From positions 124,001 through 188,000 of the forward strand of contig JAHBTA010000002.1 in assembly GCA_019638805.1 (NCBI GenBank): DNA of 64,000 nt. Reading direction: 5' to 3'. Positions 16,786 through 25,307 of the stretch are shown one piece after another. The first letter of the stretch is position 1. Each line of letters starts with the position of its first letter. A program made the position numbers and the translations under genes. Under the pieces are notes generated by a model. The model was not told the origin of the DNA and did no database searches. It saw only the letters and a list, made by a program, of their open reading frames with translations. The stretch is from Microbacteriaceae bacterium. Lineage in GTDB: Bacteria > Actinomycetota > Actinomycetes > Actinomycetales > Microbacteriaceae.

Positions 16786-17771
16786 GCGATTCGACGCTGT
16801 GGCGGGACGACGATCCCGAGGTGTTCCGCGGCACGATCCTCGCCGCCGCGGAACGCATCGGCGTCCAGCCGCTCGCGGTCGAAAAGGACTACTGGGTCTG
16901 CGAGGCGCTTCGCGCGATCACCGCTGCACATCCCGACGAGGTGGTCTTCAAGGGAGGAACCAGCCTGGAGAAGCTGCGGATCATCCGGCGCTTCTCCGAA
17001 GACCTCGACCTGCTCGTCATCGGCCAGTACCCGTCGAAGAACGCTGAGCAGCGCGCGCTGCGAACCCTGCTCACCACCGCGGCGGAGGCGACCGGCGCGG
17101 AACCGACCGGCGTGACCGCGGGCGGCGACTCCGGCTCGTTCCACCGATCCGGTTACCTCAGCCCGCCGCTGGAGCACCGCGGCGAACCCGGCGCGATCGC
17201 CGACCCTGCCACGATCCTCGTGGAACTCGGCCAGTCCGGCGGGCCGAACCCGCATGCCTCGCACCCGGTCACCTCGCTCCTGGCACGCGAGCTGGCCGAC
17301 TCGGGCTTCGACACGAGCGCATGGGACGACCTGAGATCCTTCGACGTGTCAATCCTGCATCCGGGCCGCACCCTGCTGGAGAAGCTGCTGCGCGTGAACA
17401 ACTTCACCGCCGACCCCGATGCCGCCGCCTCGCCGCACGGCTGGCCGCGCATCGGCCGACAGCTCTACGACATCTACGCACTGCTCCACGATCCCTCCGT
17501 GCGCGAACTGCTGACCGACAAGCCGCTCGTCGCCGAAATCCTCACCAGCGCCCGCCAGGTCTCCGCTGCATTCGGCAAGCCCGACCTGCCCGTGCCCGAG
17601 GGCGGCTTCGCGTCGTCCGCTGCGTTCGACCCTGCATCCCCGCTCGTTGACCGCCTCAGAGTCGAGCACGACGCCGCCATGCGCGACCTCTACTACGGCA
17701 CCGACGAGCCGCCCTCCTTCGACGACGTCCTGACGCAGGTCCGAGCAGACGCTGCGCTACTCGAAGGCTGA
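16782..17771 (+). CDS. abiEii: AbiEii nucleotidyltransferase toxin
   Basis: A 329-residue nucleotidyltransferase-like toxin. The family motifs are clear: EKDYW (34-38), KGGTSLEK (57-64), RFSEDLDL (70-77, with Asp74 and Asp76 for metal), and HPGRTLLEKLL in the middle. AbiEii enzymes act as type IV toxins; MenT-type relatives block tRNA by adding nucleotides. Motif residues are intact, so the toxin should be active. It converges with the integrase gene (21 bases apart). Confidence 0.9.
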   Translation: MSDSTLWRDDDPEVFRGTILAAAERIGVQPLAVEKDYWVCEALRAITAAHPDEVVFKGGTSLEKLRIIRRFSEDLDLLVIGQYPSKNAEQRALRTLLTTAAEATGAEPTGVTAGGDSGSFHRSGYLSPPLEHRGEPGAIADPATILVELGQSGGPNPHASHPVTSLLARELADSGFDTSAWDDLRSFDVSILHPGRTLLEKLLRVNNFTADPDAAASPHGWPRIGRQLYDIYALLHDPSVRELLTDKPLVAEILTSARQVSAAFGKPDLPVPEGGFASSAAFDPASPLVDRLRVEHDAAMRDLYYGTDEPPSFDDVLTQVRADAALLEG

Positions 17772-17792
17772 ACCACATCTCTTCTCGGCAGT

Positions 17793-19115
17793 TCATGAGT
17801 CGATCCCTGCGAATACCTCGTCGAGCGCGTCCGCCGCAACCTCGACGATGAGGTCGGGACGCTTCGCGTAGTGCCCTTCCGTGATGTCCGTACTGCTGTG
17901 CCCGAGCAGGTCGCGTGCGACCTCGACGCCTGCCGTGTCCGATACCGCGGCAGCGACCGCCTTGCGGAGACTGCAGAAGGTGAGATGCTCGGCGTCGACC
18001 CCGATAGCGAGCAGTTCCGGCTCGAACTCGCGGCGGAACATCCTGAGCAACTCGCCAACGGCGCTGGGGTCGCGCGGACGGCCGCGCTCGGATGTGAACA
18101 GCACGTCGTCTGGATTCCGTTCGGGGTCGGGAACGTGGCTCGCCACGAGTTCGCTCAGTACCTTCGCCGCGAACTTCGGAACGCGAACCCAACGCTTCTG
18201 CCGCTCCGCCTTGGGTGAGTCCTGGCGGAACAGGCCGCGGGACTTGGTGCGCACCATCGTCCCGCCGACCCAGACGAGCGCCTCCATCGTGAGGCTTCCA
18301 TCCGGTTGTTCCACCGCCTCGAACCGCACGTCCTGGAACCGGATTGCAATCGGTTCCGCTGTTCGCTCGGAGGTGCCGAGCGTGATGAGGATGTAGTCAG
18401 CGAGCAGCTTGTAGCCCGGCCGTCGGCCCACTGGATACCGCTTCCGATGCCGCTCGGGCCACACCTCGCGGATGAGGTGGAGGATGTACTTGACCTGCAC
18501 CGCGTCGAGTTCGAAGTACACCGTGTCCGGCTCGTCCGCTCGCCGGGTCGCGCGGATGGGGTTCGCCACGACGACCGCCCCGTACCGCGTGTTCTGGATC
18601 GACCCGGCAGCCGAGAAATGCCCCTGCTGGATCGCCCAGTCGAACATGAGCGACATCACGTTCCGAACCTTGTTCGCGGTCGTCACCGACTTCTCCCGTG
18701 CGATGTCCATAAGCAGCCCATCAGCACGGTCGGCAGTGATGTCGGCGATGGGGATGGCCCCAGCGCGCGGGAGGACATGCGCGCGGACCACCGAGGCGTA
18801 GCCATCGACGGTCTGCTCGCGGCGCTGGCGCAGTACCCGCGGATCGTCGTCGTGGTACGCCGTCTTCAGCCACGTCGTCGCCAGCTCAGCGACGGTCATG
18901 AGGTGTGTTCGTCGCGCCAGGACTCGACCGACGGCGACATCAGCCGCTTCCTGCAACGCGGTCAGAGCCTCAGCCTCGGTCGCTCCGCTGCCGCTGGGAC
19001 GACGCTCTTGCCCGTTGCCGTCATAGACCCGCGCTCGCGCGATGACCAGGCCGTTCGGCTCGACGGTGTAGGTCATCTTGCCGAGTTCGCCGAGCGCGCG
19101 CTTCGGCCGCGCCAT
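17793..19115 (-). CDS. int: Tyrosine site-specific integrase
   Basis: A 440-residue integrase with an arm-binding N-terminus, a core-binding SAM-like domain (~75-165) and the catalytic domain. Arg251 (TSERTAEP), Arg384 (SLRKA), His406 (LLGHSS) and the nucleophile Tyr416 (EGHYAKRP) are present. The first catalytic His of the HxLR motif is replaced by Cys381 (CSLRK). A large insertion (residues ~213-240) precedes box I. Its ATG overlaps the stop of the excisionase by one base. With attR only 0.4 kb away, it is the obvious enzyme for the glnA-site island. Confidence 0.93.
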   Translation of the reverse strand: MARPKRALGELGKMTYTVEPNGLVIARARVYDGNGQERRPSGSGATEAEALTALQEAADVAVGRVLARRTHLMTVAELATTWLKTAYHDDDPRVLRQRREQTVDGYASVVRAHVLPRAGAIPIADITADRADGLLMDIAREKSVTTANKVRNVMSLMFDWAIQQGHFSAAGSIQNTRYGAVVVANPIRATRRADEPDTVYFELDAVQVKYILHLIREVWPERHRKRYPVGRRPGYKLLADYILITLGTSERTAEPIAIRFQDVRFEAVEQPDGSLTMEALVWVGGTMVRTKSRGLFRQDSPKAERQKRWVRVPKFAAKVLSELVASHVPDPERNPDDVLFTSERGRPRDPSAVGELLRMFRREFEPELLAIGVDAEHLTFCSLRKAVAAAVSDTAGVEVARDLLGHSSTDITEGHYAKRPDLIVEVAADALDEVFAGIDS

Positions 19116-19339
19116 CAGTCGCCCGCACTTTCCGTCGGGGCCATGAGCCGCCCGGCGATGAACGCCTCGACATCTTCGTCGCGGTAGCGAACGTTGTGCG
19201 ACGAGAGTGCGACGAACGGCAACCCGAGACCTCGGCTGCGCGCACGCTTTGTCCGCCAGTCAGCGAGCGTCCTGATTGGGATGCCCGTGTACTCCGCAAG
19301 CTCCTGTGGAGTCCAGAGGTGGGGGCGGGCGTCGCTCAT
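19115..19339 (-). CDS. xis: Excisionase-like helix-turn-helix protein
   Basis: A 74-residue MerR-like (HTH_17) DNA-binding protein: HLWTPQELAEYTGIPIRTL is the helix-turn-helix, and NVRYRDEDVEAFIAGRL the typical wing and end. Such proteins direct excision. The ATG at 19339 fits the family; the frame is open further upstream to 19459, but that part has no family similarity. TGATG overlap couples it to the integrase. It lies 190 bases from attR. Confidence 0.85.
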   Translation of the reverse strand: MSDARPHLWTPQELAEYTGIPIRTLADWRTKRARSRGLGLPFVALSSHNVRYRDEDVEAFIAGRLMAPTESAGD

Positions 19340-19461
19340 ACCAATGAGGTAGGCGGCACTACCCGTCGACCTCCAGCGAACCCCGTAGGGCGGCCAAGAA
19401 TCGAGTAAACGGACGGGTTCTCGGACAGCCGCAGCAGCGACCCTACCCATGCTCACCATTG

Positions 19462-19487
19462 CACTTCCCTGTGTTTGCAGGGAAGTG
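19462..19487. other. Perfect inverted repeat beside attR
   Basis: CACTTCCCTG and CAGGGAAGTG form a ten-base perfect stem around TGTTTG. A weaker outer pair (GCTCA at 19451, TGAGC at 19487) extends it. No T-run follows. It lies 42 bases inside the attR core and may be a recombinase or excisionase arm site or a hairpin; the role is inference. Confidence 0.5.
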
Positions 19488-19529
19488 TGAGCCTGCGGAA
19501 CCCCCTCCGGTTCTCAGATCCTCAAGCCC

Positions 19530-19545
19530 AGCTCTACTTCGGGGT
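19530..19545. repeat. attR core
   Basis: AGCTCTACTTCGGGGT, identical to 6482-6497. The bases that follow (CTGA) would give GTC TGA to glnA if the island were removed. The core also contains the stop codon of the next gene on the minus strand (complement of CTA at 19534). Confidence 0.87.
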
Positions 19546-20007
19546 CTGACGCGCGCGCTCGTCGATCCTGGGCAGGTCCGCACTGAATCCGCGGCGGATG
19601 GCGGACGCAGACGCCCGCAGGGCAGTCGCGTTCACGAGTGCCCACGCTGCCATCCCGACGACATAGATCGTCAGCACCGAAAAGTACCCGGTCTCCCACT
19701 GTGCATCGGTGAAAAGCCGTGACATCACGTTCGAGTGCACCAGCATGGGGATCAGGCTGCCCGGCAGCGCCGCCAGCGTGACCCCGATGACCCGGTCCGC
19801 CCGATAGTCGAAGACGTCCGCTACGCCACCCACGATGAGCAAGACCAGTGGAATCGCGAGCCCGCCTGCGATCAACCAGAACGTCGCCTCCGACCGGCGC
19901 GACCTCCGGTGGCGTGCGTTGTGACGGATCAGAAGCCCTGCTAGCGCGAGCGGAACGACGATGTCCACGAGCACGGCGACGACGATCCCGACGGCCGGGC
20001 CGGTCAC
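19534..20007 (-). CDS. Hypothetical membrane protein
   Basis: A 157-residue protein with four predicted membrane helices, a basic loop (RHNARHRRSRRSE) and a short charged tail. No family is recognised. Its TAG stop lies inside the attR core; before the island arrived this gene would have overlapped the end of glnA1 tail to tail. The start overlaps the preceding lipoprotein gene by four bases, so the two form an operon. Confidence 0.68.
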   Translation of the reverse strand: MTGPAVGIVVAVLVDIVVPLALAGLLIRHNARHRRSRRSEATFWLIAGGLAIPLVLLIVGGVADVFDYRADRVIGVTLAALPGSLIPMLVHSNVMSRLFTDAQWETGYFSVLTIYVVGMAAWALVNATALRASASAIRRGFSADLPRIDERARQTPK

Positions 20008-20495
20008 GGGATTCTCCGTGGTTCAGCGTCCGGCCCGAGTTCCCACCCCCGGCACGTCCGATGTCCGAACGGGATCCACGGCCAGTCGTAACCGTTCGTG
20101 AACCAGATCCATTCGCCCTCGCGAAGATCGTCGCGCATGGCGAATCCCGCGGACGTGGACACGCGGATCCAGTCACTCGGTGGCCGGTGCTCCGGGACAT
20201 CGATCGTCCAGTCCGGAGGCACCTGGCCGTAGTAGGCCACGTCGACAGGCATGGTCAGCAGCATGCCGGAGTCGCTCATCCCGCTCCGGTGCGCGCGCCA
20301 TTCGATGGTGTCTGCCGTCTCGCCCGGGGCGGCGTAGTCGACCTCGATCTCCTCGAGGTCGTCCCAGCACGACAGGTAGTCGACGGATCCGTCGGCATTG
20401 AGTCGCGCGGCCCACTCCGCGGGGACGGAGCATGAGGAGACCAGCGCGACGACAGCCAGCATCGCACTCGCCGCTGCCACTCGACGTCGCCTCAT
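20004..20495 (-). CDS. Hypothetical lipoprotein
   Basis: A 163-residue protein with a basic N-terminus, a hydrophobic segment and a lipobox (VALVSSCS), so it should be exported and lipid-anchored. The mature part is rich in Trp, Asp and Tyr and has no recognised domain. It precedes the four-helix protein in a coupled pair. The ATG at 20495 follows TAGGTT by six bases (leaderless layout). Confidence 0.72.
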   Translation of the reverse strand: MRRRRVAAASAMLAVVALVSSCSVPAEWAARLNADGSVDYLSCWDDLEEIEVDYAAPGETADTIEWRAHRSGMSDSGMLLTMPVDVAYYGQVPPDWTIDVPEHRPPSDWIRVSTSAGFAMRDDLREGEWIWFTNGYDWPWIPFGHRTCRGWELGPDAEPRRIP

Positions 20496-20501
20496 GTCGC
20501 G

Positions 20502-20507
20502 AACCTA
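20502..20507 (-). promoter_or_regulatory. -10 box of the lipoprotein gene, leaderless layout
   Basis: TAGGTT on the minus strand, then CGCGAC, then the ATG at 20495. Confidence 0.55.
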
Positions 20508-20579
20508 GCGATCCCGCATCACGGCGCGGCATCGGCGCGATCTCGGTTCCGTCACGCCCATTTCCGCGCGAAGCCGCCC

Positions 20580-20963
20580 CTATGACCGCCGCGCACGCAG
20601 CAGCCGGAACTCGCGGCGGCGGAGGATCCGCAGCACGAGGGACTCGGGGAAGCCGCACGCCGCGAGGCCAGCCGCCGCGGTCATCGGCTCGATCGCCACG
20701 ATCTCGGTCTCGATGGCACCGTGCACGATCGTGCAGCCGCCGGCCGCCATGACATTGCGATACCAGGAGACGTCCTCGCCGTAGGTGAGCTCGCACACGA
20801 ACCCCTCGGGCACCGGAGCCAGGATCAGCGGCGTCTCATAGACGGTCCCGGACTTCCGCCCGACATGCCGCACGATGAAGAACCGCCCCTTCCCGCGCCG
20901 CGCGGAGCGCAGAGCGATCGGGTTGATCGTGCGACTCAGCACCCGGAACCACCATGCCCTCAT
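20580..20963 (-). CDS. Deazaflavin (F420)-dependent nitroreductase family protein
   Basis: A 127-residue protein of the Ddn/DUF385 family, known from F420H2-dependent quinone or nitro reductases of actinobacteria. Family sequence is seen in KGRFFIVRHVGRKSGTVYET, and GEDVSWYRNVMAAG near the cofactor site. The start (ATG at 20963) overlaps the glnE stop by four bases, so it is translated with glnE; a link to nitrogen metabolism is not implied. Cofactor (F420 or other flavin) is by family only. Confidence 0.82.
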   Translation of the reverse strand: MRAWWFRVLSRTINPIALRSARRGKGRFFIVRHVGRKSGTVYETPLILAPVPEGFVCELTYGEDVSWYRNVMAAGGCTIVHGAIETEIVAIEPMTAAAGLAACGFPESLVLRILRRREFRLLRARRS

Positions 20964-23878
20964 GACGTACCCCCTCCGTAGAACTCCCGCTCGAAGACCT
21001 GCCGGGCGCGGCGGGTGGTGCGGCGGTAGTCCTCCTCGAGCTGCGATGCTCCGCCGGCGGGATACCCCATGAGCCGCGCCATGCCCTCGAGCTGGCGACG
21101 GTCGACGGGCAGCACGTCCGCGGTCTTCGCGGTCCAGAGAGTGAGAGCCGACCGCGCGCGCGACGCGATCAGCCACGCGGAACGCAGCGTGCCCGCATCC
21201 GCCTCGGTGACCAGACCGGATGCCGCGGCCGCTTCCAGCGCCCCGAGCGTCGAGGCGGTGCGCAGGCCCTCGATACCGAATGCGTGCTGCAGCTGCAGAA
21301 GCTGCACGAACCACTCGACGTCGCTGAGCGAGCCCCGACCGAGCTTGAGGTGCCGGGCGGGGTCGGCCCCCTGCGGGAGCCGCTCGGACTCGACGCGCGC
21401 CTTGATGCGCCGGATCTCGCGCACCTCGGTCGCCCCGATCTCGGCCGGGTAGCGGATCTCGTCGGCCAGTTGCGTGAACGCCTCCCCCAACGCCGGGTCG
21501 CCGGCAACGGCCCGCGCCCGCAGGAGCGCCTGCGCCTCCCAGGTGAGCGACCAGCGCTCGTAGTAGGCCCGGTAGGAGTCGAGCGACCGCACGATCGCGC
21601 CGTTCTTGCCCTCGGGGCGCAGGCCGATGTCCAGGTCGAGGGGCAGCCGAAGGTCCTCGGTGAGGCGCACGAGCTCGTGCACGATGCGCTCGGCGGCGCG
21701 TTGCCCGTGCTCGGGCTCGGCGCCCGCCAGCCGGTACACGTACAGGAGATCCGCGTCGCTGCCGAATCCCAGTTCGGCTCCGCCGTAGCGCCCCATCGCG
21801 ATGACCGCGAACTCGATGCCGTCCGCGGGGTCGCGCGCGAGCTCGAGGGCGCCCGCGAGCACGGCGGTCGTGACGTCGGCGAGGGCCGCACCGAGCTCCT
21901 CCACGGTCGCCAGACCCAGGATCGACGCGATCGCCAGCCGCAGCACCTCGCGGCGCCGCAGCGTGCGCAGGGCCTTGGCCGCGGCATCCGCGTCGACGTG
22001 GCGCGCGATGGTCGCGGAGGTCTCCTCCAGAAGCTCGTCCAGCCCGCGCGGGCGCAGCTCCGCGTCGTTCTCGAGCCAGGCCGCCGCGTCCGGGATGCGC
22101 TCGAGCAGCCCGCCCACGAAGCGCGAGCTCGACAGCACATGCGTCAGCCGGTGCGCGGCTCCCGACGAGTCGCGCAGCATCCGCAGGAACCAGTACGCCT
22201 CCCCCAGGTCCTCGCTCAACCGCCGGAAGGCGAGCAGTCCGTAGTCCGGGTCGGCTCCTTCGGCGAACCACTGGAGCATGACCGGCAGAAGCGTCCGCTG
22301 GATCTGGGCGCGCCGGGTCATCCCGCCGCTCAGGGCCGCGATGTGGCGCAGGGCGCCGCGAGCGTCGGCGAATCCGATGGCGGCCAACCGTGCCTCCGCC
22401 TGCTCGCTGGTGAGCGCGTAGTCCTCCTCGGGCAGCGCGGCCACCGCGGACAGCAGTGGGCGGTAGAACAGCCGCTCGTGGAGGCCCCGCACCGCGAGCT
22501 TGACCCGCTGCCACTCCTCGGTGAGCCCCTCGGCGGTGCTCGACAAGCCGGACGCCCTGGCCAGAACGCGCAGCGCGCGCTCGTCGCGCGGCATGAGGTG
22601 CGTTCGGCGCAGCCGGGAGAGCTGCAGCCGGTGCTCGAGCAGCCGCAGGAACCGGTAGTCGTTGGCGAACTCGCCCGCCTCGGCCCGACCGATGTAGCCC
22701 CGTTCGGCCAGCGCGTCGAGCGCGTCGAGCGTCGAGCGCCCGCGCACCCCCTCGTCGACGAGTCCGTGCACCAGCTGCAGCAGCTGGATCGTGAACTCGA
22801 TGTCGCGCAGGCCCCCGGGCCCGAGCTTGAGCTGGATGTCGACCTCGTCCGCCGGGATGTGCTCGGTCACCCGCTCGCGCATGCGCTGCACCTGCTCGAC
22901 GAAGCCCTCCCGCGCGGCGCTGGACCACACCAGGGGCGCGAGCGCCGCGAGGTGCTCCTCCCCCAGTTCCCGGTCCCCCGCGAGCGGGCGCGCCTTGAGC
23001 TGCGCCTGGAACTCCCAGCCCTTGGCCCAGCGCTCGTAGTACGCCAGGTGGGATGCGGGGGTGCGCACCAGCGCACCGTCCTTGCCCTCGGGGCGCAGGT
23101 TCGCATCCACCTCCCAGAGGGACGGCTCGACCGCGAGCTCGGCGATCGCGCCCATGGTGTCTCGGGCGAGTGCGGTGGCGATCTCGACGGCGCGGTCGTC
23201 GCCGACCTCGCCGGACCCGGCGCCCACGAAGATGACGTCGACGTCGCTCAGGTAGTTGAGCTCGCGCGCCCCCGCCTTGCCCATGCCGATGATCGCCAGC
23301 CGGGTGGCCGCGACCTCGGCGTCCGGGTACCGGCTGCCCGCGCGCGCGAGCACGAGCGCGGCGTCGAGCGCCGCGCCGGCGAGGTCGGCCAGGGCCGCGC
23401 CCACCCGGTGCACGACCGAGGCGGGGTCCTCCTGCTCCAGGTCCCAGGCGGCGAGGCGCAGCAGCTCGCGCCGGTAGGCGACCCGCAGCGCGACGCGCCC
23501 CTCCTCGCCCGTGAGCCCCGCGACCGCCTTCTCGAGCAGGGCCGCGTAGCGCGTGGCGGTCAGGGGCGCCGAGAGCGGATGCCGCAGCGCCTCGAGCTGT
23601 CCGGGTCGCCTCCGCAGGAACCCGGCCAGCCCCTCGGACGCCCCGAGGACTCGAAGGAGGCGCCCCGCGACCGCGGGGTCGCGCAGGGTGCGGGCCACCG
23701 CATCCGGAGCGTGCTCGCGCAGCGCCAGGAGTTCGCGCAGCGCCTGATCCGGGTCGGCCACCGGGGCGAACAGCTCGGCGAGTCCCTCGGGCAGGGTCGC
23801 GAGGCCCTCAGCGGCGGCACCCAGGTCGGCGAACCCGTACCGCGCCAGGGCGGTGAGGGTAGTCGTGGGGCGTGTCAT
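20960..23878 (-). CDS. glnE: Glutamine synthetase adenylyltransferase/deadenylyltransferase GlnE
   Basis: A 972-residue two-headed enzyme that adds and removes AMP on Tyr of GlnA1. The two nucleotidyltransferase centres are GMGKAGARELNYLSDVDVIFV (N-half, deadenylylation) and AMGRYGGAELGFGSDADLLYV (C-half, adenylylation), each with its DxD metal pair; a helical regulatory region separates them. It follows glnA2 by 22 bases. In the conserved order it is next to glnA1, from which the island now separates it by about 14 kb. The target tyrosine is present in GlnA1. Confidence 0.96.
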   Translation of the reverse strand: MTRPTTTLTALARYGFADLGAAAEGLATLPEGLAELFAPVADPDQALRELLALREHAPDAVARTLRDPAVAGRLLRVLGASEGLAGFLRRRPGQLEALRHPLSAPLTATRYAALLEKAVAGLTGEEGRVALRVAYRRELLRLAAWDLEQEDPASVVHRVGAALADLAGAALDAALVLARAGSRYPDAEVAATRLAIIGMGKAGARELNYLSDVDVIFVGAGSGEVGDDRAVEIATALARDTMGAIAELAVEPSLWEVDANLRPEGKDGALVRTPASHLAYYERWAKGWEFQAQLKARPLAGDRELGEEHLAALAPLVWSSAAREGFVEQVQRMRERVTEHIPADEVDIQLKLGPGGLRDIEFTIQLLQLVHGLVDEGVRGRSTLDALDALAERGYIGRAEAGEFANDYRFLRLLEHRLQLSRLRRTHLMPRDERALRVLARASGLSSTAEGLTEEWQRVKLAVRGLHERLFYRPLLSAVAALPEEDYALTSEQAEARLAAIGFADARGALRHIAALSGGMTRRAQIQRTLLPVMLQWFAEGADPDYGLLAFRRLSEDLGEAYWFLRMLRDSSGAAHRLTHVLSSSRFVGGLLERIPDAAAWLENDAELRPRGLDELLEETSATIARHVDADAAAKALRTLRRREVLRLAIASILGLATVEELGAALADVTTAVLAGALELARDPADGIEFAVIAMGRYGGAELGFGSDADLLYVYRLAGAEPEHGQRAAERIVHELVRLTEDLRLPLDLDIGLRPEGKNGAIVRSLDSYRAYYERWSLTWEAQALLRARAVAGDPALGEAFTQLADEIRYPAEIGATEVREIRRIKARVESERLPQGADPARHLKLGRGSLSDVEWFVQLLQLQHAFGIEGLRTASTLGALEAAAASGLVTEADAGTLRSAWLIASRARSALTLWTAKTADVLPVDRRQLEGMARLMGYPAGGASQLEEDYRRTTRRARQVFEREFYGGGTS

Positions 23879-23900
23879 GCCGGGCCGTCGCCGCGGGGCG

Positions 23901-25247
23901 TCAGAGGACCCGCAGGTTGCTCTCGTACTCGAAGGGCGTCACCTGGGCCCGGTAGCCGGCCCAGTCGCGGCGCTTGTTGGCGAGCACGTACTCGAAGACC
24001 TGCTCGCCCAGGGTTTCGGCGACCAGCTCGCTCTGCTCCATGAGGGTCAGGGCGCGGTCCAGGGACGCGGGCAGGCTGCCGTAGCCCAGGGCGCGGCGTT
24101 CGGCATCGGTCATGCTCCAGACGTCCCCCTCGGCCTCCGGGGGAAGCTCGTAGCCCTCCTCGACGCCCTTGAGGCCGGCGGCGAGCAGCAGCGCGAAGGC
24201 CAGATACGGGTTGGCGGCCGAGTCCATGGCGCGGTACTCCACGCGGGCGCTCTGCCCTTTGCCCAGCTTGTACAGCGGGACCCGGATGAGGGCCGACCGG
24301 TTGTTGTGGCCCCAGGTGAGGTAGCTGGGCGCCTCGCGCGCCTCGTCGCCGCCCCACAGGCGCTTGTACGAGTTGACGAACTGGTTGGTGACGGCCGTGA
24401 TCTCGGGGGCGTGCCTCAGGAGGCCCGCGATGAACTGACGGCCGATGGGCGAGAGCTGGTACTGACCCGAGGCGTCGAAGAACGCGTTGGTGTCGCCCTC
24501 GAAGAGCGAGACGTGCGTGTGCATGCCGGAGCCGGGCATCCCGGGCAGCGGCTTGGGCATGAAGGTCGCGTACACGCCCTGCTCGATCGCGACCTCCTTG
24601 ACGACCGTGCGGAAGGTCATGATGTTGTCGGCCATCGTCAGCGCGTCGGCGTACCGCAGGTCGATCTCGTTCTGGCCGGGCCCGGCCTCGTGGTGGCTGA
24701 ACTCGACCGAGATGCCCAGGTCTTCGAGCATGCGCACCGAGCGGCGCCGGAAGTCGTTGGCGGTGCCGCCGGGCACATTGTCGAAGTAGCCGGCCGAGTC
24801 CACCGGCACGGGCACGCCGCCGGCGAGCTCGGGGGACTTGAGCAGGTAGAACTCGATCTCGGGGTGCGTGTAGAAGGTGAAGCCCGCGTCGCCCGCCTTG
24901 GCGAGCGCGCGCTTGAGCACGTTCCGCGGGTCGGCGGCGGCGGGCTGGCCGTCGGGTGTGGTGATGTCGCAGAACATCCGTGCGGTCGGGTCCACCTCGC
25001 CGCGCCACGGCAGGATCTGGAAGGTGGTCGGGTCCGGGTGCGCGAGCACATCGGCCTCGTGCGATCGGGTGAGGCCCTCGATAGCGGACCCGTCGAACCC
25101 GACGCCCTCGTTGAAAGCGCCCTCGACCTCGGCGGGGGCCAGCGCGACCGACTTGAGCGTTCCCACCACGTCGGTGAACCACAGCCTCACGAACTTCACG
25201 CCGCGTTCCTCGATGGTGCGGAGTACGAAGTCGCGCTGCTTGTCCAC
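23901..25247 (-). CDS. glnA2: Glutamine synthetase type I, alpha form (GlnA2)
   Basis: A 448-residue GS paralogue, about 30 residues shorter than GlnA1 and matching the GSI-alpha group (Rv2222c/GlnA2), located next to glnE as in mycobacteria. Catalytic segments are visible: HPEIEFYLL (metal), PGSGMHTHVSLF, and NNRSALIRVP. The tail contains YELPPEAEGDVWSM rather than the GSI-beta context, and adenylylation is not expected for this group. Streptomyces GlnA2 has been linked to polyamine use, so the substrate may not be simple ammonia. GTG start at 25247 with TAGCCT six bases upstream. Confidence 0.93.
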   Translation of the reverse strand: MDKQRDFVLRTIEERGVKFVRLWFTDVVGTLKSVALAPAEVEGAFNEGVGFDGSAIEGLTRSHEADVLAHPDPTTFQILPWRGEVDPTARMFCDITTPDGQPAAADPRNVLKRALAKAGDAGFTFYTHPEIEFYLLKSPELAGGVPVPVDSAGYFDNVPGGTANDFRRRSVRMLEDLGISVEFSHHEAGPGQNEIDLRYADALTMADNIMTFRTVVKEVAIEQGVYATFMPKPLPGMPGSGMHTHVSLFEGDTNAFFDASGQYQLSPIGRQFIAGLLRHAPEITAVTNQFVNSYKRLWGGDEAREAPSYLTWGHNNRSALIRVPLYKLGKGQSARVEYRAMDSAANPYLAFALLLAAGLKGVEEGYELPPEAEGDVWSMTDAERRALGYGSLPASLDRALTLMEQSELVAETLGEQVFEYVLANKRRDWAGYRAQVTPFEYESNLRVL

Positions 25248-25253
25248 GGGCCA

Positions 25254-25259
25254 AGGCTA
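25254..25259 (-). promoter_or_regulatory. -10 box of glnA2, leaderless layout
   Basis: TAGCCT, then TGGCCC, then GTG on the minus strand. No GlnR-type half-sites are seen in the 60-base gap to panB, unlike glnA1. On the other strand AAGACT (25296-25301) lies six bases before the panB ATG and may serve that gene. Confidence 0.55.
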
Positions 25260-25307
25260 CCGTCAGGCCGGGGAGCGCCGTCACGCCGGGAGTGCAAGAC
25301 TGAGGGC

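Larger units (their letters stand above)
6482..19545. mobile_element. Integrated island in the 3' end of glnA1 (13 kb)
   Basis: The segment is bounded by a perfect 16-bp direct repeat, AGCTCTACTTCGGGGT, at 6482-6497 and 19530-19545. It carries an integrase and excisionase at its right end, an integrase remnant at its left end, an AbiE pair, a decayed helicase of conjugative-element type and an efflux cassette. It sits between glnA1 and glnE, which are neighbours in the conserved actinobacterial order. Joining the outer flanks gives glnA ending GGG GTC TGA; the integrated copy ends GGG GTG TAG. No relaxase, coupling protein or secretion ATPase gene is present, so the island may excise but cannot transfer alone. 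Confidence 0.88.

Noticed and set aside
19340..19459. N-terminal extension of the excisionase frame to 19459
   Set aside because: The extra 40 residues have no family similarity and run into the attachment arm region; the ATG at 19339 fits the known size.
21284..24043. 919-codon frame antisense to glnE
   Set aside because: Same cause; the glnE frame has both catalytic motifs and correct length.
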